Shown one piece after another: positions 59,513-64,000 of a stretch of 64,000 nt of DNA. How positions within the stretch are numbered: the stretch's first letter is position 1; each line of letters opens with the position of its first letter. This DNA comes from Saprospiraceae bacterium (GTDB lineage: Bacteria > Bacteroidota > Bacteroidia > Chitinophagales > Saprospiraceae), in NCBI GenBank assembly GCA_021739645.1, contig JAIPBL010000024.1:1-64000 (forward strand). Direction: 5' to 3'. The notes under the pieces are model-generated. The model was not told the origin of the DNA and ran no database searches. It saw nothing but the letters and a program-made list of their open reading frames with translations. A program made the position numbers and the translations under genes.

Positions 59513-61672
59513 ATGGCTCTGATAGGAAAAATTCGGAAACAAAAATGGTTGTTGATTGCGACGCTCGCAGGAGCGCTTATTTTATTCATCGGCATGTTGA
59601 TGTTCGACAACCCAAATCAAAACTTCTTTGGAGGTAGCCAGACCACCATCGGCGAAATCGAAGGACGCAAAATTGAGTACCGAGAGTTTGCGGGCACTCA
59701 AGAGATGCTTTACGCCAACTCTGGTGGCGATGGCTTCAGTGACCGGGCCTATCTCTGGAATTTCTTCGTGGAAGAAGCCATTGTGAAGAAGGAAGCTGAT
59801 TGCATTGGCCTCGGTGTTAGTAAAGCTGAACTTGTTGAACTACAGTTTAGCGACGATGACTCCAAGATTAGCCCCATCATCTCCAGCCGCTACCGTGATC
59901 AAGCCACTCAACAGTTGGACAGGCAGCAGCTCAGTCAATTGAAGGACATTGTCACCACTGGCAAAATAGATAAGATGATTGAAGAAAAGCAGCTAGTGCC
60001 AGACTTCAAGTACCGTTGGGCACACCAGGAGAAGGAAATTATCAAAGACCGCCTCCAACGCAAGATGTCCAGTATGGTCGAGAAAGGAATGTTCACCCCT
60101 ACTTGGATGGCAGAGGCCATTGACATGGAACAAAGCCAGAAGGTAGATTTTCTGTATGCTCAAGTTCCTTTCGGTGAAATCGAAACCAAATCTGTGACGC
60201 TTTCGGACGAAGACTACAAAGCTTATTTCGAAGAAAATAAAGCAGTTTACAAGCAAAAAGAAGAGACCCGCAAGTTGGAGTTTGTTGTCTTCGACGTAAG
60301 ACCAACTGCTCAAGACTCTGCCGATATTCGTCAAGGTATCGAAAAGCTGATACCCAGCTTCAAGACTACCGACAATGACACCGTTTTCGTGGAGAACAAC
60401 TATGGCTCCTTAGATGGCGCCTATGTGAAGAAAAGCGAACTCAACCCGGCCATTGCCGACTCCGTTTTCAATATGCCGAATGGCGAAGTGTTCGGACCCT
60501 ACCTGGATGGCAATACCTTCAAAGCGGTAAAAATGGTTGGCAGGAAATCGGTGCCAGACTCAGTGAAGGCCCGTCACATCCTCCGCAGGGCTAGCGACCA
60601 GGCAACTTTGATTGCTGCGCAAAACACCATTGACAGCCTCAAGGCGCTCATTGAATCCGGTGCTGCCCGCTTTGATTCGCTTGCTGTGAGATTCAGCGAG
60701 GATGGCTCTGCCAGCAAAGGCGGCGACCTTGGCGTTTTCCAGCCTGGCGCCATGGTGAAAGAGTTCAACGAAGTCTGTTTCTACAAGGCCGAAGTTGGCA
60801 AGGTTTACTCCGTCATCACCCAGTTTGGTGTGCACCTCATCGAAGTGAATCAGCGCTACGGTGGCGAAACGGGCGTTCGTGTAGCCTATATCTCACAAGA
60901 CATCGTACCGAGCCAAGCGACGCAAGATGCCGTTCGTGAGCAGGCGCTTCAATTACAGGAAGACAACAAGACATTGGAGTCACTCCAAAAGGCTGTCGCT
61001 GCCAAAGGGCTTACGATTGAAAAATCACCAGCACTCAAGGCAAACGACTTTACCGTTGGCCCACTCAGTGCAGGGCAAGGTAGCCGTGAGATGGTTCGTT
61101 GGGCCTTCGGCAATGACCAAAACGTAGGTGATGTGGACAAAGGCGATGTTTCGCCGCAGGTGTACAGCTTCCAAAACCAAGGCGAGTTCTACGTGAACAA
61201 GTACGTAGTCACTGGCTTGAAGTCCATCATCCCGGCTGGCACTCCATCCTGGAAGGATGTCAAGGAAGAAATGGAGCCACAGGTCATCAACCGCAAGAAG
61301 GCCGAATTGGTCAAGCAACAGACGCAGGGCAAAGACCTTGCATCCATCGCTGCACAATATTCCGTACAAGTAGATACCGCAACAGCAATTTCGTTTGCTT
61401 CTGCCTTCCTGCCGAAAGCTGGTGGCGTGGAGCCGAAAGTGGTGGCTGCTGCGTTTAAGGTTGACCTTAACAAAACAAGCGAGCCAGTTGTCGGCAGCAC
61501 CGGTATTTTCGTCGTGATGCCTACCAACAAAACGCCCGGCGTTGCCAGCGGAAATGTCGCCCAGATACGCCAGCAAAACCAAGCGGGAGCTCGTGGCGGC
61601 GCAAGGAATGGCCTTATTCAGACCCTTCGGGAAAAGGCTAATGTTGAAGACAATCGTTCTAAATTTTTCTAG
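59513..61672 (+). CDS. ppiD: membrane-anchored peptidyl-prolyl isomerase/chaperone (PpiD/SurA type)
   Basis: 719 residues. A short cytoplasmic start, one transmembrane helix (LLIATLAGALILFIGMLMF), a SurA_N-like helical region (about 100-270), and a parvulin PPIase domain (about 350-440; VKARHILRRAS, FSEDGSASKGGDLGVF, FGVHLIEV). A second parvulin-like or helical domain follows. It helps fold proteins released into the periplasm, probably including outer-membrane barrels and T9SS cargo. It has a long leader. Confidence 0.93.
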   Translation: MALIGKIRKQKWLLIATLAGALILFIGMLMFDNPNQNFFGGSQTTIGEIEGRKIEYREFAGTQEMLYANSGGDGFSDRAYLWNFFVEEAIVKKEADCIGLGVSKAELVELQFSDDDSKISPIISSRYRDQATQQLDRQQLSQLKDIVTTGKIDKMIEEKQLVPDFKYRWAHQEKEIIKDRLQRKMSSMVEKGMFTPTWMAEAIDMEQSQKVDFLYAQVPFGEIETKSVTLSDEDYKAYFEENKAVYKQKEETRKLEFVVFDVRPTAQDSADIRQGIEKLIPSFKTTDNDTVFVENNYGSLDGAYVKKSELNPAIADSVFNMPNGEVFGPYLDGNTFKAVKMVGRKSVPDSVKARHILRRASDQATLIAAQNTIDSLKALIESGAARFDSLAVRFSEDGSASKGGDLGVFQPGAMVKEFNEVCFYKAEVGKVYSVITQFGVHLIEVNQRYGGETGVRVAYISQDIVPSQATQDAVREQALQLQEDNKTLESLQKAVAAKGLTIEKSPALKANDFTVGPLSAGQGSREMVRWAFGNDQNVGDVDKGDVSPQVYSFQNQGEFYVNKYVVTGLKSIIPAGTPSWKDVKEEMEPQVINRKKAELVKQQTQGKDLASIAAQYSVQVDTATAISFASAFLPKAGGVEPKVVAAAFKVDLNKTSEPVVGSTGIFVVMPTNKTPGVASGNVAQIRQQNQAGARGGARNGLIQTLREKANVEDNRSKFF

Positions 61673-61696
61673 AAAATCTTGGAACCATATTCTATA

Positions 61697-61730
61697 AAAA
61701 AAGGGCTTCGCAACAGCGAGGCCCTTTTTT
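61697..61730. terminator. ppiD: terminator after ppiD
   Basis: 15-bp arms (AAAAAAGGGCTTCGC / GCGAGGCCCTTTTTT, 14 of 15 pairs, one G-U) 24 bp after the ppiD stop; A-run and T-run make it bidirectional, also serving the convergent aminotransferase. Confidence 0.85.
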
Positions 61731-61751
61731 CATTGGTACCTTTTTGAAAAA

Positions 61752-62945
61752 TCAATGGGCTGCAAACTTGTCAATTGCCGCCAATATCACCTCGCAGGCC
61801 ATTTGGATTTCCCCTTCGGAAATGTTCAGCGGTGGGGCGATGCGCAGGCTTCGGTCATTGAACAGGAACCAGTCGGTGATGACGCCGTTGGCCACGCATT
61901 CGGCGATGATTTTGCGGAGCAACGAAAACTCACCCACCTCCACCGCCATCAGCAGCCCGGCGCTGCGCACCGCTTGTATGGCGGGATGTTTGAGTAGTTG
62001 GTGGAACAGTGCTTCCTTTTCCTGCACGTTTTCCCAAAGCTTGTTTTCGGTCAAAAAACGCAGCGTGGCCAACGCCGCCGCACAGCTGACCGGATGCCCG
62101 CCGAAGGTGGTGATGTGCCCCAGCGGTGGCTCCTGCCCGAGCACCTGCATCACCTCAGCAGATGCGATGAACGCACCGATTGGCATCCCGCCGCCCATGC
62201 CCTTGGCGAGCAGCAGCACGTCTGGTACTACGGCGTACTGCTCAAAAGCCCAAAGCGAGCCCGTTCGTCCATAACCTGCTTGAATTTCGTCGAAAACCAA
62301 TAAACTTCCCATGTCCGTGCAGCGTTTTCGCAGCTTTTTCAGATAACCATGTTGGGGTAAACGAACCCCGGCTTCGGCCTGCACCGGTTCGACGATGACA
62401 CAGGCGGACTGTGGGCCGATTTTCTCCAAATCTTCTTCGCTGTTGAAATCAATATGCCGGATACCGGGCAGCAGCGGGTGATAGCCTTGCGTGAAAAAAC
62501 TGGGTGACATCAAGCTGGCAGCGCCTTGTGTGCTGCCGTGGTAAGCTTCTCGGCAGGCGATGATTTCCGGGCGACCCGTGTAGCGCTTGCCGAGTTTCAT
62601 GGCACCCTCAGTGGCCTCACTCCCGGAGTTGGTGAAGTAAACGCAATTTAGGTTTGGGGGCAAATGAGCAGCGAGCAAACTGGCCAGTTCCACCTGCGGC
62701 GACAGTACGTACTCGCCGTAAACGAGGGTGTGGAGGTAGCGGTCGGCCTGGTTTTTTATCGCAGCGACGACATCGGGATGCCGATGCCCCAGCACACTGA
62801 CGCTGATGCCTGCGATGAGGTCGAGGTAGCATTTCCCGGATGTATCGAACAGGAAGCTGCCCTCCGCCCGCTCGATTTCGAGCAGCATGGGGATGTCGCT
62901 GGTCTGGGCGATGTGCTGGAGGAATTGCTGGCGAAGGGAGGACAT
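61752..62945 (-). CDS. class III aminotransferase (acetylornithine/4-aminobutyrate type)
   Basis: 397 residues, PLP fold type I. VYFTNSGSEATEGAMKLG, CREAYHGSTQGAASL, VFDEIQAGYGRTG and the PLP lysine in LLLAKGMGGGMPIGAF. It may use N-acetylornithine, GABA or another omega-amino substrate; specificity is not certain. It is followed upstream (minus) by a degraded octamer array. Confidence 0.9.
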   Translation of the reverse strand: MSSLRQQFLQHIAQTSDIPMLLEIERAEGSFLFDTSGKCYLDLIAGISVSVLGHRHPDVVAAIKNQADRYLHTLVYGEYVLSPQVELASLLAAHLPPNLNCVYFTNSGSEATEGAMKLGKRYTGRPEIIACREAYHGSTQGAASLMSPSFFTQGYHPLLPGIRHIDFNSEEDLEKIGPQSACVIVEPVQAEAGVRLPQHGYLKKLRKRCTDMGSLLVFDEIQAGYGRTGSLWAFEQYAVVPDVLLLAKGMGGGMPIGAFIASAEVMQVLGQEPPLGHITTFGGHPVSCAAALATLRFLTENKLWENVQEKEALFHQLLKHPAIQAVRSAGLLMAVEVGEFSLLRKIIAECVANGVITDWFLFNDRSLRIAPPLNISEGEIQMACEVILAAIDKFAAH

Positions 62946-62950
62946 GTGAA

Positions 62951-62985
62951 GAAATTGGGAATTAGGAAAATAATGGGAATTGGGA
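62951..62985. repeat. degraded GGGAATT array
   Basis: Three loose copies of AATTGGGA-type units (GAAATTGGGAATTAGGAAAA, then TGGGAATTGGGAAAA) 6 bp beyond the aminotransferase start. It is the only array in the window near a start rather than a stop. Confidence 0.7.
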
Positions 62986-63143
62986 AAATATGGGGTGATT
63001 TTGGCCGATTTGGAATAATTGCTACAATTTTCAGAAAAATTTTGTCAAAAATACGGTGAAAATGATGAAGTGTTATAGGGGATTTTGTTCCAAAAAATCA
63101 TCTACGTCTGGCAATCCGATTTTACAAAGCCTTCGTAAGTCCA

Positions 63144-63172
63144 TTTGTGAAGCAAAAACTTGGGTAGTTTTG
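63144..63172 (+). promoter_or_regulatory. promoter of the DUF5686 protein gene
   Basis: TTTG at 63144-63147, 17-bp spacer, TAGTTTTG at 63165-63172; matches the Bacteroidota consensus. It lies 159 bp before the ATG at 63331. Confidence 0.65.
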
Positions 63173-63330
63173 TGAGGATTTAGGCAGTTGATAGAACTTT
63201 TCGACTGCTTGAAAGTTCTTGTGAAATGCTAAAAAAGGCGGTTTACCGTTCTGTTTTGGGGTATCAAAAAAAATCAAACTGTTATTCCAACCTAATTTTA
63301 CCGACACCTGATTGAAGAAACTTTCCCTTT

Positions 63331-64000
63331 ATGAATTTTACCAACTTAAAAAATCACCTGCTTTTCAGCCTGTTTTTATTGCTGTTTTCCTCAACGGCTT
63401 TTTCCCAAAAACTCACCTCCGTCAAAGGCAAAGTCATTGACAAAGAGACAAAAGAACCGCTGCCCTTTGCCACTGTTGGGTTCAGAGGCACTACCGTTGG
63501 TGCTACAACTGACCTTGATGGTGTCTATGAATTGGACGCCAAAATTGCCAGTTCAGAACTGGAGGTTTCCAGCCTGGGCTACGAAACCAAGGTACTTCCG
63601 GTGGTGATGGGACAAAAACAAAACATTGATATTGAACTGGAATCTACTTCCATCACGCTTGGCACAGCCATAGTGAAGGCGGACAGGGAACGCTACAAAC
63701 GCCGAAACAACCCCGCCGTTGACCTGATGCGAAATGTCATCGCCAACAAGGAAAAAAACCGCTTGGAAGCAGAGGATTATTACGAAGTGGACAAGTACGA
63801 AAAAGTCCAGTTCGACATCAACAACTTTGACCCGGATGTGCTGAAAAAGCGCAAGGCTTTCAAAAACTACCAGTTCATCCTCGATCATATTGACACTTCT
63901 GATGTGAACGGCAAGACTTTTCTGCCATTTTTCATCCAAGAAATGTCGTCAAAAATCTACTACCGCCAAAACCCAGAAGGCCGCAAGGAACACCGCTACG
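63331..64000 (+). CDS. DUF5686 / carboxypeptidase-like regulatory domain protein (partial, runs off the end)
   Basis: The first 223 residues are visible, ATG 63331. Signal peptide (MNFTNLKNHLLFSLFLLLFSSTAFS), then a carboxypeptidase regulatory-like domain (VKGKVIDKETKEPLPFATVG, LDGVYELDAKIASSELEVSS; about 30-100), then a start of the DUF5686 region (RRNNPAVDLMRNVIANKEKN). DUF5686 proteins are outer-membrane proteins of Bacteroidota with an N-terminal regulatory-like domain and C-terminal barrel. The 3' end is outside the window. Confidence 0.9.
   Translation, partial: MNFTNLKNHLLFSLFLLLFSSTAFSQKLTSVKGKVIDKETKEPLPFATVGFRGTTVGATTDLDGVYELDAKIASSELEVSSLGYETKVLPVVMGQKQNIDIELESTSITLGTAIVKADRERYKRRNNPAVDLMRNVIANKEKNRLEAEDYYEVDKYEKVQFDINNFDPDVLKKRKAFKNYQFILDHIDTSDVNGKTFLPFFIQEMSSKIYYRQNPEGRKEHRY

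Larger units (their letters stand above)
62946..63330. other. divergent intergenic region with degraded octamer array
   Basis: This 385-bp gap holds GGGAATT-type repeats at 62951-62985 (reverse complement of the 24.9-kb unit) and a promoter (63144-63172) for the gene at 63331. Otherwise no gene. Confidence 0.55.

Noticed and set aside
1-64000. tRNA, rRNA, prophage, complete insertion sequence or riboswitch
   Set aside because: No T-loop-like GTTCGANTC in a cloverleaf context, no conserved rRNA stretch, no phage structural or transposase gene, and no riboswitch core could be seen by reading; a dedicated covariance search could not be run.

Overview
The window is chromosomal DNA of a member of the Bacteroidota, most likely Saprospiria/Saprospiraceae-like. 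I infer this from type IX secretion (T9SS) C-terminal sorting domains on seven reading frames, a GldH gliding lipoprotein, a PorE-like OmpA protein, many lipoproteins with large PKD/beta-propeller/beta-helix surface proteins, fused E1 alpha-beta 2-oxoacid dehydrogenase, and several promoters of the Bacteroidota type (TTG, 17-23 bp, TAnnTTTG). I see no rRNA, tRNA, CRISPR array, prophage or intact insertion sequence.

Layout. 0-2.8 kb is AT-rich and decayed: a lipoprotein gene with two in-frame stops, an intact lipoprotein, and a degraded ABC-transporter ATPase remnant. 2.8-9.4 kb holds a PorE-like protein, a TPR protein, an enoyl-CoA hydratase and the fused E1. 9.5-17.6 kb is a minus-strand cluster of T9SS surface proteins, including a tandem duplication. 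18-27.6 kb is mixed housekeeping: hydrolase, MFS transporter, membrane Zn-peptidase, cytochrome/LRR/discoidin protein, beta-barrel, vWA lipoprotein, aminotransferase, gldH. 28-36 kb has more T9SS proteins, an AlkB-type monooxygenase and an HD phosphohydrolase. 36.3-46.2 kb holds the tail-specific protease, Fe-S protein, DinB, GH18 chitinase, two unknown overlapping genes, aldehyde dehydrogenase, TraB/GumN, VanX-like dipeptidase and DUF1697. 46.6-53.9 kb is a lipid/translation cluster on the minus strand (fabH, efp, accB, accC, pcm, E2, lspA) with nadD divergent. 54.1-56.4 kb is an AT-rich accessory islet with a HEPN-MNT toxin-antitoxin pair and two unknown genes. 56.6-64 kb holds DUF3109, citrate synthase, ppiD, a class III aminotransferase and the start of a DUF5686 protein.

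The most unusual features are these. (1) A dispersed family of 7-8 bp tandem repeat arrays, often arranged as long perfect hairpins (up to 33 bp arms), sits within 0-8 nt of stop codons at nine genes. Further arrays occur inside reading frames: E1, the E2 linker, the chitinase leader, and an 11-copy octamer at the start of a surface protein gene that looks like a phase-variation locus. (2) A recurrent two-gene module, a T9SS beta-helix protein followed by a T9SS beta-propeller protein, occurs at two loci and has been partly duplicated at one. Much of the coding functions by family membership; the function of the module and of the arrays is not known to me.
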